Below are positions 33,600 to 42,398 of a stretch of 64,000 nt of DNA, one piece after another (the stretch's first letter is position 1; every line of letters begins with the position of its first letter). The stretch comes from Dechloromonas denitrificans (GTDB taxonomy: Bacteria > Pseudomonadota > Gammaproteobacteria > Burkholderiales > Rhodocyclaceae), in assembly GCF_020510685.1 (NCBI RefSeq), contig NZ_CP075185.1, positions 992,001-1,056,000 on the forward strand. Reading direction: 5' to 3'. The translations under genes were made by a program, and so were the position numbers. The notes under the pieces are model-generated. The model did no database searches, had not been told where the DNA came from, and saw only the letters and a program-made list of their open reading frames with translations.

Positions 33600-35690
33600 A
33601 TGAATAAGACTCTTTTGGCGACCGCAATCGCGTTAGCCTACAGCGTAGTTCCGGCATGGGCGAATCCGTCCAATACGACCAATGGTGGCGTCACGGTAAG
33701 CTCGCCGGCTGGAACCACCGAATCGACCCCCGGGGGGAGCGCCGATTTCAAGCAAGTGGCGATCGCCAAGTCCACGCAGGGCGGCGCCCAAAGCCCGCAG
33801 GCCAATGAAAACTCCCAGGCCAACAACAATACCGTTAACGACAACGACACCAAGACCACGACGATTACCAAGACCGATACCGATACGAAGAACGTGAGCG
33901 TCACCAAGTCGGGTAATTTCGACAACACCGGCGTTGCCAAGGCCAAGGATCAGGCCGCCGCCGCCAACAATGGCGGCAGTGCGACGACCAACAACAGCGA
34001 TCAGGAAAACGACAAGCGGGCCGGCAACAACCTCGGCGACAACGGTCGCGTCAAGGCCGAGGACTATGGCACGGCAGCCAACAACGGCAACGCCACGTCG
34101 AATTTCACCAATGCCTTCAACACCAACAAGGCTATCGCCAAGATCGACCTGGAAGGCAAAGTGACCGGCAACAAGGTTCACGACATTGGCAACAATGCCT
34201 ACAACACCGGTAGCGCCAACGGCGCGATGGGTGGCAAAGGCGGCACCGGTATCGGTGGCAAAGGCGGTAGCGCTTGGGGCGGTACCGGCGGAAATGGCGG
34301 CAATGGCGGTTCCGGCGGCAGCGGTGGCAACGCCGGCGCTGGCGGGGCTGGCGGTTCGGGCGGTTCCGGCGGTTACGGCGGTTCGGCGACGGCCGAAAAC
34401 GGCTCGGCGACGGCTGGCGATTCCACCAACGGCAGTGCCACGGCCGGCAATGGCGGCGACGGCGGCAACGCCAGGAATGCCAGAGGCGCCAATGGCGGCG
34501 ATGCAACGGCCTCGACCGGCAACGCCAAGGCTTCCGACGCGGTCCTGGTCGGCGGCGCGGATGCGACCAGCGTAGCCAAGGGCGGGGCCGCCAAGTCGGT
34601 CGATGTCGCCAAGACCGGTTCGGCTGGCGCCGCTTCCAAGGGTAGCGGTGGCGATTCGGCAGCCATCGATGCCACCAAGGGCGGTTCATCCAGCGCGGTC
34701 GATGTCGCCAAGGGCGGTTCTTCAAAATCTTACGACTCAGCCCTCGGAGGGCTGTCCAGTTCGGCCCAGAAGGGCTATACCGGCAAGGCTGACTCGATCT
34801 CCGGCGCCAAGACCGGTGGCGTAGATGCGATCAGCAAGGCCTCGGCGCCTGGCGGTGCGGCCAGTGCCGAACAGGCCGGCGGCGCCGGTGGTACGGCAAA
34901 CGCCGGCTACTCAAGCGGGACCGGTGGAACGTCGGGCAGCACGAGTGGCTCCGCCGCCAGCGGTTCGGTTACGCCGACGGCGACCAATACCGGTGGGGCG
35001 GCCTCGGGTACGGCCACGTCGACAGCCGGCAACGCCACCGGAACGGCGACCTCGACGGCTGGCAACGGCACGGGTACGGCAACCTCGACGGGCGGCGCCG
35101 GTACGGGCGGCGCGGCGACGGCGAGCAGCGGCACGGCGACCGGTACGGCCACCTCGACGGGTGGCGCCGGCAGCAATGGCACGACGACCGCCAGTGGCGG
35201 TACGGGTACCAGCACGGCCAGCGCCGCCTCCGGCGCGAGCACGTCGACCGGCGGTAACGGCGGTACGGCCGCCAATAACGGCGGTACCGGTGGTGCCGGC
35301 GGTGCGGCGACCAACGGCAGCGCCTCAACGACGGCCAGTAATGGCAGCGCGACGGCAACGGCCGGTAACGGTGCAACCGGGGCGAGCGGTGCCACAGGCG
35401 GTTCGAGCAGTGGTGGCTCGGGTGCCGTCGGTGCCGTCGGCGGCAACGGTGCAGTTGGCGAAGGCGGCCTCGGCGGCGCCGGTGGTGTCGGTAACGGCGC
35501 ACTTGGCGGGGCCGGCGGCAATGGCGGAACCAACTCGGTTTCGGCCGGTGTCTTCGACATGTCCAACAACATGACCAGCGTCGGGCAATCTGCTGCCGGT
35601 TTGATGACGGCGGTTCAGAACAGCGGCATCAATTCGCTGGTGCAAACCGCGGTCAACGTCCAGTCCAATCTGGCCGTCGGTCGGCAGTAA
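33600..35690 (+). CDS. Large Gly/Ala/Ser/Thr/Asn-rich secreted protein, likely Fap-like fibre subunit
   Basis: A 696-residue protein with a Sec signal peptide cut after PAWA (residue 21). Residues ~60-210 are Asn/Asp/Lys/Thr-rich, ~225-320 a Gly-Gly-x run, and ~320-640 Ala/Thr/Ser/Gly repeats, with 11-residue units around GTATSTAGNAT. The last ~45 residues return to a Q/N and hydrophobic segment (VQNSGINSLVQTAVNVQSNL). There is only one Met-rich spot and no cysteine in the repeats. A GGAG site supports the ATG at 33600. Its place before a C39 protease and an outer-membrane barrel matches the fibre gene of Fap operons, but its sequence is far more glycine-rich than Pseudomonas FapC. Fibre formation is inferred. 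Confidence 0.85.
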   Translation: MNKTLLATAIALAYSVVPAWANPSNTTNGGVTVSSPAGTTESTPGGSADFKQVAIAKSTQGGAQSPQANENSQANNNTVNDNDTKTTTITKTDTDTKNVSVTKSGNFDNTGVAKAKDQAAAANNGGSATTNNSDQENDKRAGNNLGDNGRVKAEDYGTAANNGNATSNFTNAFNTNKAIAKIDLEGKVTGNKVHDIGNNAYNTGSANGAMGGKGGTGIGGKGGSAWGGTGGNGGNGGSGGSGGNAGAGGAGGSGGSGGYGGSATAENGSATAGDSTNGSATAGNGGDGGNARNARGANGGDATASTGNAKASDAVLVGGADATSVAKGGAAKSVDVAKTGSAGAASKGSGGDSAAIDATKGGSSSAVDVAKGGSSKSYDSALGGLSSSAQKGYTGKADSISGAKTGGVDAISKASAPGGAASAEQAGGAGGTANAGYSSGTGGTSGSTSGSAASGSVTPTATNTGGAASGTATSTAGNATGTATSTAGNGTGTATSTGGAGTGGAATASSGTATGTATSTGGAGSNGTTTASGGTGTSTASAASGASTSTGGNGGTAANNGGTGGAGGAATNGSASTTASNGSATATAGNGATGASGATGGSSSGGSGAVGAVGGNGAVGEGGLGGAGGVGNGALGGAGGNGGTNSVSAGVFDMSNNMTSVGQSAAGLMTAVQNSGINSLVQTAVNVQSNLAVGRQ
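35007..35105 (+). repeat. 33-base tandem repeat in the Gly-rich gene
   Basis: Three adjacent units begin at 35007, 35040 and 35073, each encoding G-T-A-T-S-T-x-G-x-x-T. A fourth related unit follows after a 36-base insert. Such repeats let fibre or adhesin proteins vary in length. Confidence 0.75.
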
Positions 35691-35699
35691 GCTCAGGAA

Positions 35700-35730
35700 G
35701 ACTCCGGGGTCATTGGCCCCGGGGTCTTTT
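35700..35730 (+). terminator. Internal terminator after the Gly-rich gene
   Basis: GACTCCGGGG/CCCCGGGGTC hairpin with a TTTT tail, between the first and second genes of the Fap-like operon. It would reduce read-through, so the major subunit is made in excess of the downstream proteins. Confidence 0.75.
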
Positions 35731-35756
35731 CCGGCATCTTGTGAAAGGAAAACAAC

Positions 35757-36125
35757 GTGAAAGCAATTACGCATTTCCGTTGGTTGATATTCGGTGCCAT
35801 GTGGGTCAGCGCTGCTTACTGGCCACTGCAGGCCGGTGCGGAGGAAACGGTTCCGTCGCCAACTGGCCCGGTCGACATCTTTGGCAGCCCAGCCGTACTC
35901 GCAGAATCCCTGGAGAACTTCCGCGGCGGTGCCGATCTCTATCTTAACGATATCAAGAGCGATGGCATCGTTCGCGATAACCAGGCGTCGAACCTGACCA
36001 CTGGGGGTAACTGGGTCAGCGAGGGGTCGTTTACCGGCGCTTCGGGCTTTCCGACGGTGATCCAGAACTCCGGCAACAACGTCCTGATCCAGAACGCCAC
36101 CATCATCAACCTGCAGGTTCAATGA
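35757..36125 (+). CDS. Small secreted protein of the Fap-like operon
   Basis: A 122-residue protein with a signal peptide cut near QAGA (residue 28). The mature part is about 94 residues and ends in the segment PTVIQNSGNNVLIQNATIIN, similar to the C-termini of the Gly-rich protein and of the 301-residue protein in the same operon. It could be a minor subunit or nucleator (FapB- or FapE-like) of the amyloid. Its stop overlaps the C39 protease start (ATGA). Function is inferred from context. Confidence 0.8.
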   Translation: MKAITHFRWLIFGAMWVSAAYWPLQAGAEETVPSPTGPVDIFGSPAVLAESLENFRGGADLYLNDIKSDGIVRDNQASNLTTGGNWVSEGSFTGASGFPTVIQNSGNNVLIQNATIINLQVQ

Positions 36126-36820
36126 TGTTTTACGCAATGCTCCGGCTTCTCTGCCTGCTCCCCTTGCTGGGCGGCCCGTTGGCCGCTTCGGCCGGGGGCG
36201 GACGGGCAGAGATTCCGCTGCAGGCGGGCGGGGCTTTCTCCGTGCCGCTGGTCAGCATGAAGGAAATGCGCTTCCAGAAGACCATCCATCAGCAATTCGA
36301 TTTCAGCTGTGGGTCGGCGGCGCTGGCTACCTTGCTGACCTATCACTACGATTTTCCGGTCACCGAGCAGGAGGTTTTCCGCGAGATGTTCGAACGCGGC
36401 GACCAGGCGAAAATCAAGAAAGAAGGATTTTCGCTGCTCGACATCAAAAACTATCTCGCCGCCCACGGCTTTCAGTCGGATGGCTACATCGTCGATGTCG
36501 AAAAACTCGCTGTCGCCGGCGTGCCCGCCATTACGCTGATCAAGGAGCGCGGCTATCACCATTTCGTCGTCGTCAAAGGCTTGCGCGACGAGCGGGTTTT
36601 GGTCGGCGATCCGTCCGCCGGCACGCGCGCCATCCCGCAGGAAAAGTTCAAGGAGATGTGGGTCAACAACATCCTGTTCGTGATCAAGAACAGGCAGGAG
36701 AAGGCCCGCTTCAATCTCGCCGCCGACTGGCACGCGACCCCCCGGGGACCGGTCGGTGACGGCATCTATCGAGGCGGCGCCGAGCTTGGTTTTGCCAAGC
36801 GTGGTCCGGCCGATTTTTGA
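36122..36820 (+). CDS. C39-family cysteine peptidase (FapD-like)
   Basis: A 232-residue secreted or periplasmic peptidase with an N-terminal signal peptide. The C39 fold is shown by QQFDFSCGSAALATLLTYHY (catalytic Cys near residue 62), YHHFVVVKG (His) and VGDPSAGTR (Asp). Known C39 domains cleave double-glycine leaders; FapD of the Pseudomonas amyloid operon is such a protein. Here it lies in the matching place between the fibre genes and the FapE/FapF-like genes. It overlaps both neighbours by a few bases (ATGA and TGATG). Confidence 0.9.
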   Translation: MMFYAMLRLLCLLPLLGGPLAASAGGGRAEIPLQAGGAFSVPLVSMKEMRFQKTIHQQFDFSCGSAALATLLTYHYDFPVTEQEVFREMFERGDQAKIKKEGFSLLDIKNYLAAHGFQSDGYIVDVEKLAVAGVPAITLIKERGYHHFVVVKGLRDERVLVGDPSAGTRAIPQEKFKEMWVNNILFVIKNRQEKARFNLAADWHATPRGPVGDGIYRGGAELGFAKRGPADF

Positions 36821-37725
36821 TGCGTCCGCCGATGACCTCCCGTCCGCGACTTTCCCGCTTGCTGCTGATGGCTGGCGTCGGCCTGTCGCTGCAACTGCTG
36901 TCGAGCGCGCCGGAGTTCAGCGCCGGCCGGTGGGTCCGGACCGTCATTGCCGAAGGCGAGGATGGGCAGCCGGGCTTCGATGGTGCGAGCAAGGTGAATG
37001 TCGTGCTGGTCGATCACGGCAGTCCGCAATGCGAAGCGGCAAAGCGCCGGGCCATCGAAGTGGCGCCGGAATTGCTGGCCCTTGCCGACTGGCCGCTGGA
37101 CGCCAATGCGCCAACCGAATGCATGACTGTCCGCTATGAAACCCTGGCGGTCGTTGACGACATGCTGCCGGTCCCCGAGGTCATCGCCGATATTCCGGCC
37201 GTGGTGACGGTCAGCGTCGGCGAGTTGGCCAAGGCTGCCCCGCTCGTCTCGGCCCATGCCCGGCCTCCGTTGCTGGATGAGCATCAGAATCCCCTGGGCC
37301 AGCAGATCGCCGCCATCGATGCGGCCACCCTCGACGAAGTGCGCGGCGGTTTCGAACTGGCCGGAAGCAATCTCAAGTTGTCCTTTGGCATCGAGCGGGC
37401 GGTCTATATCAATGGCGAACTGGTCGCCTCAACCGTCCTCAACGTCAAGGATCTCAAGCTGATGGCCGGGGCCGGAGGCGCACCGCTGACCTTGCCGGCC
37501 GGCTCGAACGGGGCTCTCGGCATCATTCAGAGCGGGGTCGGCAACAACGTAACGACCCAGCTCAGCCCCAATCTGGCCGGGACTGTCATCCAGAACACCT
37601 TGAATGGGCAAACGATTCAGAACGTCACCACCATCAACGCATCGGTCAACAGCATTCAAGTGATGCGCTCGATGTCCGTGCAGTCGGCCATCCAGAACGG
37701 CATCGTCAATTCCTTGCGACGTTGA
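36820..37725 (+). CDS. Secreted protein with amyloid-like C-terminus (FapE-like position)
   Basis: A 301-residue protein with an N-terminal hydrophobic signal (LLLMAGVGLSLQLLSS). The middle is a compact domain with two cysteines (SPQCEAAKRR and PTECMTVRY). The C-terminal third is Q/N/T/V-rich (VIQNTLNGQTIQNVTTIN, SVQSAIQNGIVNSL), resembling the C-termini of the two other secreted proteins of the operon. This places it as a minor or capping component like FapE. ATG at 36820 overlaps the peptidase stop; the ORF is followed by a terminator. Confidence 0.8.
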   Translation: MRPPMTSRPRLSRLLLMAGVGLSLQLLSSAPEFSAGRWVRTVIAEGEDGQPGFDGASKVNVVLVDHGSPQCEAAKRRAIEVAPELLALADWPLDANAPTECMTVRYETLAVVDDMLPVPEVIADIPAVVTVSVGELAKAAPLVSAHARPPLLDEHQNPLGQQIAAIDAATLDEVRGGFELAGSNLKLSFGIERAVYINGELVASTVLNVKDLKLMAGAGGAPLTLPAGSNGALGIIQSGVGNNVTTQLSPNLAGTVIQNTLNGQTIQNVTTINASVNSIQVMRSMSVQSAIQNGIVNSLRR

Positions 37726-37738
37726 GGGCGATCGATTT

Positions 37739-37774
37739 AAAGAGGATGGGCCGCGCAAGCGACCCATCCTCTTT
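37739..37774. terminator. Bidirectional terminator between Fap-like operon and FapF-like gene
   Basis: AAAGAGGATGGG/CCCATCCTCTTT hairpin, with T-rich tails on both strands, between convergent genes. Confidence 0.88.
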
Positions 37775-37795
37775 GCTGTCGGCGGGCCGCCGATC

Positions 37796-39106
37796 TCAGA
37801 AGGACATCGGCAAGCGGACCGACAGTGTGATGTCCGGCGTATCCCGGGTTACCCCCGCGCCGACCGAGACATTCAGCGAACGGGTGCTGTCGAGGCGCTG
37901 GGAGTAGCCGAGCAGCAGCGTCCCCAGCTGGGTGCGTACCGAGTTGAGGGCGGTTGTCCCGTTGATCTTGGTCCGGCCGACCGAGGCGTGATCGTAGCCA
38001 ATACTGAATGACGAGCGTTCGTTAAGCGCCAGTCCCATGCCGAAGTTGAAGCCGATGACGGCGCCCGGCTCGATGTCGCCCAGCGATACCGGCCCCTGCG
38101 TCGTATTCATCGTCACGCCCGAGCGCTTGAAGTTGTACTGATAGTTCAGGCTGCCGAAGAACACGGCGGGGTCAGTCGGATAGAGCATGGTCAAGCCCGG
38201 CTGCAGGGTGTAGAAGCCCGAGCCGGTTGGCAGTTCCTTCTGGATCTCGTTGGAGATCACATTGGGTGACGAGGAGGTGTCGGTCAGCACTTCGAAGGGG
38301 TCCTTGCCGGTCCGGCTCTTGAAGCGCAGCGTGCCAATGTAATACGGCTTGTCGATGCCACCGTCGTTGAACTGGTAACGCCCGGTTACCTCGACGTCAC
38401 CGATGCCATTGCCGGTACTCGAGAACAGCTCGTCCCGGCCCGAACCGGAGTTGATGGGGCGCGCCAGGACATCATCCGAGCGATAGACATAAGGCAGCTT
38501 GGCTTCGATTTCGAAGCGGTTGGTAATCCCCCAGCGACCGGTCAGGCTGCCGGTGAAGGTATTGCGCTTGACTTCGCGGACGTCGATCAGGCCGATCGTC
38601 AATGCCGGAATGATGGTGTAGCCGACAATCGAAACCCGGCTGCTCGACGAATAGCTGTATTGCAAGCCCGGTTCCAGCACGAATTTGCCGCGCGGCGTCA
38701 GCACCCCCGGTTGTTCGAAAATCTGCGCGACCTGCTGGGGGCGGGATTCGGCGGGTTGCGTCGGTTCCCGGCGGAGCGCCTCGGTCTGCGTCGATGAAGG
38801 CGCCTGGGCCAGTTCGAATGACTGCGGGTCCTTGATCGTCGCGCTGTTCCCCGTGCCGCCCCGCGTCGAGCGCAGCGTTTCTATTCCCAACACCTTCCTG
38901 ATTTCCGCCAGTTTGGCATCCGCTTCGACCATTTGCTGGTGGAGTGCCTCGAGGCGTTTGGTTTGCTCGTTGATCTGTGAGCGCAGTTCCTTCTCCTGCT
39001 CAAAGGACAGGTCCGCCCCTTGCGCCAAACCGCTGCAAAGCATGACCAGCACACCGGTGAGCGTGCTTCTTCCGGTTGTATTCCGATATCGCGATTTGCC
39101 GTGCAT
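37796..39106 (-). CDS. Outer-membrane beta-barrel with N-terminal coiled coil (FapF-like)
   Basis: A 436-residue outer-membrane protein. A signal peptide ends near AQGA (residue 31). Residues ~33-75 form a coiled coil (EKELRSQINEQTKRLEALHQ), then a linker and, from ~135 on, a beta-barrel of alternating hydrophobic strands ending in SVRLPMSF with a C-terminal Phe, as in barrel proteins. FapF has the same plan: a trimeric coiled coil plugs a 12-stranded pore that exports amyloid subunits. A GGAGG site precedes the ATG. It is convergent with the Fap-like operon and downstream of the unknown membrane protein and the activator. Confidence 0.88.
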   Translation of the reverse strand: MHGKSRYRNTTGRSTLTGVLVMLCSGLAQGADLSFEQEKELRSQINEQTKRLEALHQQMVEADAKLAEIRKVLGIETLRSTRGGTGNSATIKDPQSFELAQAPSSTQTEALRREPTQPAESRPQQVAQIFEQPGVLTPRGKFVLEPGLQYSYSSSSRVSIVGYTIIPALTIGLIDVREVKRNTFTGSLTGRWGITNRFEIEAKLPYVYRSDDVLARPINSGSGRDELFSSTGNGIGDVEVTGRYQFNDGGIDKPYYIGTLRFKSRTGKDPFEVLTDTSSSPNVISNEIQKELPTGSGFYTLQPGLTMLYPTDPAVFFGSLNYQYNFKRSGVTMNTTQGPVSLGDIEPGAVIGFNFGMGLALNERSSFSIGYDHASVGRTKINGTTALNSVRTQLGTLLLGYSQRLDSTRSLNVSVGAGVTRDTPDITLSVRLPMSF

Positions 39107-39164
39107 TACTCTGACCTCCCCAAGAATTGAACATCATCAAATGTGAAACAGCTATTTCAAGGCG

Positions 39165-40697
39165 CTACGAGACGGTGCTCTCCGGGCTCCTGCCCGCCCG
39201 GTGCGATTTGAGCAAGGACGCGACGTACTCCAGGCTCTTCATGTTGCCCGGGGCGAAGGTCCGGTCATGGTCTTCCAGCTTGTCGATGGCTTCCGGCTGC
39301 ATCAGTACCCGGTCGATGATGCCGAGTTGCGCCAGGACATGTTTCCGGAGTTTTTCGGCTTCTGCCTGCTCGGCACTTGCCTTTTGTTCTCGGCGGCGCA
39401 GCAATTCGCGTTCCTTGGCCAGCGCATCGAACCGCTCGATCAGATTGGCGATTGCCTGGAACTCGGTTTTCGGCATCCAGTCCGGCCGCCCGGCCGCGAC
39501 AAAGACCCGGAGTTCCGCCACGTCCCAGGTCCGCGGCATCTTGCGCATCCGGCAGAGCTGGTCGACATGCTGGCTAAGCCGGCTGGCCTGGTCGGCGGTC
39601 AGCAGGTCGAGGCGGGCGTTCTGCAAGACCGCTTGCGGATCTCCCCAGGTGTCGCTGGCCTGTTCGAGCAAATGGCGGAAATACTGGATCTGGGCCGTAT
39701 CGCGAATTTCCGATGCCATCGCTTCCGGAATGTCGCGGAGGACCGCGCGACTCGGAATCAGCAGGTTTTCAAAATCCACTTCCGACTTGTACACCGGCAG
39801 AAAGAGCGCATACAGCCGCTCAAAAATCGCATCCTGGAAGCGCTCCCAGATCGGCCAGGGCAGATCCTCGGGTTTTTTCAGCTTGGTCAGATCCTTCAGT
39901 TTGTTTTTGTTCGAACACCTTGAAATGGCCCGCGAGAACTCGGCCTCGAGTATTTCCGCGGCCAGCGTTTTCAGCGCCTCCCAATCTTCGTCGCGCATCA
40001 GTTTCGGCGCTGGCCGGTTGAGCAAGCGGTAGGCGAGACTCTTTTCCAGGGACGGCGTCCGGCTTCGCTGCAGCGCGCGTTCGATGGCCTCGCCCTGGAT
40101 CTTTGACCACTCGCCAGGCGAAGCAAACCAGGGCCGGGTGTCGGAAAACGTGTCTTCCTCGTCAGCCGCCTGGACGAACGTATCCCGCTGTCGCCGGCGG
40201 ACATCGAGCAAATAGGCGATCAGGAAACCGCTCCAGAAAATGCCCAACAGGAACAGCGGGCTGACTGGATAAAGCTGCTTTTCGAGGAGTTGGGCGTTGC
40301 CGGCCGAATGTGCGACGGATATCCATTCCTTGGTCAGGGGGCTGCCGTCGTAGCGGACAGTAAGGGAGATCCGCTGGTCGGCCGGGAGCTTCGGATAGAC
40401 CATTTCAAAACTGTTGGTTGCCGGAATGGCTGCTTCCTTGACCAGATTCGAATGCTTTCTCAACTGGTAGGACGAGACAGCGTGCGGCACCTTGATCGAT
40501 ATCGACTCGGCGGCGCTGCGCCCGTCGTTCACAACGGCTATCTCTTGGGCGTATTCGGTTCTTCCCGGGGCCAGCGTGATCTCGATGGGCTCGGAGACAA
40601 AATAGCTCAGCCTGGCGGTGTTCTCGAAATGGTCCTTGGCGAACCAGACAACGGCCGTGATCAGGATGGTCAGGAGCAGCCCCTTGGGCACGGTCAT
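39165..40697 (-). CDS. Unknown two-helix membrane protein between activator and FapF-like gene
   Basis: A 510-residue protein. A first membrane helix is near residues 6-20. A ~125-residue periplasmic domain follows with an Ig-like pattern (SYFVSEPIEITLAPG, VSSYQLRKH), and a second helix lies near 147-167. About 340 cytoplasmic residues, helical and charged, come last (RRREQKASAEQAEAEKLRK). No enzyme motif or known family is seen. It lies between the sigma-54 activator (64 bases) and the barrel gene (58 bases), all on the minus strand. It may sense the amyloid or envelope state and act on the activator, but this is only an inference from position. Confidence 0.85.
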   Translation of the reverse strand: MTVPKGLLLTILITAVVWFAKDHFENTARLSYFVSEPIEITLAPGRTEYAQEIAVVNDGRSAAESISIKVPHAVSSYQLRKHSNLVKEAAIPATNSFEMVYPKLPADQRISLTVRYDGSPLTKEWISVAHSAGNAQLLEKQLYPVSPLFLLGIFWSGFLIAYLLDVRRRQRDTFVQAADEEDTFSDTRPWFASPGEWSKIQGEAIERALQRSRTPSLEKSLAYRLLNRPAPKLMRDEDWEALKTLAAEILEAEFSRAISRCSNKNKLKDLTKLKKPEDLPWPIWERFQDAIFERLYALFLPVYKSEVDFENLLIPSRAVLRDIPEAMASEIRDTAQIQYFRHLLEQASDTWGDPQAVLQNARLDLLTADQASRLSQHVDQLCRMRKMPRTWDVAELRVFVAAGRPDWMPKTEFQAIANLIERFDALAKERELLRRREQKASAEQAEAEKLRKHVLAQLGIIDRVLMQPEAIDKLEDHDRTFAPGNMKSLEYVASLLKSHRAGRSPESTVS

Positions 40698-40761
40698 GAG
40701 GGCACCTGTCGTGCGCCGTTGGCCGCTGCCAACCTTCGGGCAAATCGTCGAGAACGCCTCG

Positions 40762-42138
40762 TCACGCGCCGGCGTCCAGCTTCCAGGCGGCTTTTTCGGC
40801 GCCGGTCGCTATGTTGAGCCGGCTCATGATCCGGTAAAGCGTCACCCGGGAAACGCCCAGCTGCTGGGCGGCCTTGGTGACGTTGTTGTCGTTGGAACGC
40901 AGGCTCGATTCGACGATGTCGCGCTCAAAGGAGGCGCGGGCAGCCTCGAGGGTGACGCTGGGAGGGTCCAGGGCCAGGGTTTCCAGTCCGAGGTCAGTGG
41001 CGCTGACCAGGCGGCTGTCGCTCATGATGATGGCGCGATGCACCCGGTTGATCAGCTCGCGCACGTTGCCCGGCCAGTCGTAGGCGTTCATGGCCCGAAT
41101 CGCCACGGAACTGAAAGCGCTAACCTGGCATTTCGGATTACTGGCGGTGTAGTTCCGGAGGACGTTTTCGGCCAGTAGGCGGACGTCGCCCCGCCGCTCG
41201 CGCAACGGCGGCAACTGCAACTGGATGACATTGAGGCGGTAGTAGAGGTCTTCGCGAAAGCGTCCGAGCCGGATGGCTTCCTGCAAATCGACGTGGGTCG
41301 CCGCAACCAGCCGGAAATCGACGGCAACGCCCTGACTCCCGCCGACCCGCGTGATGGTGTGCTCCTGCAAGACACGCAGCAGATTGGCCTGGAGGCTCAG
41401 CGGCAGATCGCCGATTTCGTCGAGAAACAGGACGCCGCCGTTGGCGGCCTCGATTTTTCCTGTCGTGCGTTGCACGGCGCCGGTGAAGGCGCCTTTTTCA
41501 TGGCCGAACAGCTCGGACTGGATCAACTGGCTGGGGATGGCCCCGCAATTGACCACGATGAAAGGTTTTGCCGAGCGGGCCGAATAATCGTGAATGGCAC
41601 GTGCCACCAGTTCCTTGCCGGTGCCCGATTCGCCATTGATGAGGACCGGCAAATCCGCGTCGAGTATTTTCTCCATCTGGCTGAAGAAACTGACCATGAC
41701 CGGACTGGCGCCGCAGAGGCCGAAACGGCCGGAGTCTTCGCTTCCTTCGGCGAGCGCAAGGCGCAGACGGGCTTTGCCGCAGGCGTGGCCGATGCTCATC
41801 GCGAGGCGTCGCGGGTCGATGGGCAGCGTGTGATAGTCGTGAAAGGCATTCAGGATGAAGGCCTGAAACGCCTTGGAATTGAGGGCTTTGGTTGAAACAA
41901 CGGCAATCCATTCGGTGGTCGGTGCGCAGGCGATCATTCGCTCGACTTCGTCCTGGTTGAGGACGGCTGGCGAATCGAAAACGACCAGGCCAACACTGCA
42001 TGAATTTTGGGCCAGGATTTTTTTTGCTGCCGCGACCGATGCAACGCAGTGGAATACCTGATCTTCGGCACAGACCTGGCTCAACTCGTCGCATAAATTG
42101 CCGTGCGGGTCGAGTGCGAGCATATTCCGTTGTTTCAT
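40762..42138 (-). CDS. Sigma-54-dependent activator (VpsR/NtrC type)
   Basis: A 458-residue enhancer-binding protein. The N-terminal ~120 residues form a receiver-like domain without the usual acidic cluster. The central AAA+ domain has GESGTGKE (Walker A), the sigma-54 loop GAFTGA and FLDEIGDLP (Walker B). The C-terminus is a FIS-type HTH (VTKAAQQLGVSRVTLYRIMSRL). In VpsR such degenerate receivers bind c-di-GMP. It is the best candidate to drive the sigma-54 promoters at 33513 and 53188. No partner kinase gene is fused or overlapping; a kinase/regulator pair follows upstream at 42.4-45.7 kb. Confidence 0.93.
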   Translation of the reverse strand: MKQRNMLALDPHGNLCDELSQVCAEDQVFHCVASVAAAKKILAQNSCSVGLVVFDSPAVLNQDEVERMIACAPTTEWIAVVSTKALNSKAFQAFILNAFHDYHTLPIDPRRLAMSIGHACGKARLRLALAEGSEDSGRFGLCGASPVMVSFFSQMEKILDADLPVLINGESGTGKELVARAIHDYSARSAKPFIVVNCGAIPSQLIQSELFGHEKGAFTGAVQRTTGKIEAANGGVLFLDEIGDLPLSLQANLLRVLQEHTITRVGGSQGVAVDFRLVAATHVDLQEAIRLGRFREDLYYRLNVIQLQLPPLRERRGDVRLLAENVLRNYTASNPKCQVSAFSSVAIRAMNAYDWPGNVRELINRVHRAIIMSDSRLVSATDLGLETLALDPPSVTLEAARASFERDIVESSLRSNDNNVTKAAQQLGVSRVTLYRIMSRLNIATGAEKAAWKLDAGA

Positions 42139-42311
42139 TGCATTTCCCTATCCCACCCGATGCCATTATTCTTGATCGTCATTGATCATCGATTCGAGAT
42201 GATCCCCCGGCCGCATTCTCTGTAGTTGAATGTGCTATTTCCTTGCGGAAAATCCTAGCGGTAGCAGTCGCGAAGGCTGTCAGCGATTGCCGGGTTGGCT
42301 GTAGGGTTTAT

Positions 42312-42348
42312 CTGACATTCTGGCGTAATCACGCCAGGCGGATGTCAG
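42312..42348. repeat. Nested inverted repeat between response regulator and activator genes
   Basis: CTGACAT/ATGTCAG outer arms (42312-42318 and 42342-42348) surround CTGGCGT/ACGCCAG inner arms with AATC loop. No T-tract follows. It could be an RNA hairpin or an operator between the activator start (42138) and the end of the regulator gene (42399). Confidence 0.45.
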
Positions 42349-42398
42349 GCGTTCGCGGGGGGGGCCGCTAACCGGGAGATGCTGGATCCAGCGCCGGT

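Noticed and set aside
35007..35190. Repeat array resembling a CRISPR
   Set aside because: Units are adjacent, in frame and 33 bases without unique spacers; coding repeat, not CRISPR.
34132..35574. Arg/Trp-rich frames in and opposite the Gly-rich gene
   Set aside because: They arise from the repetitive GGC/GCC codons of the fibre candidate.
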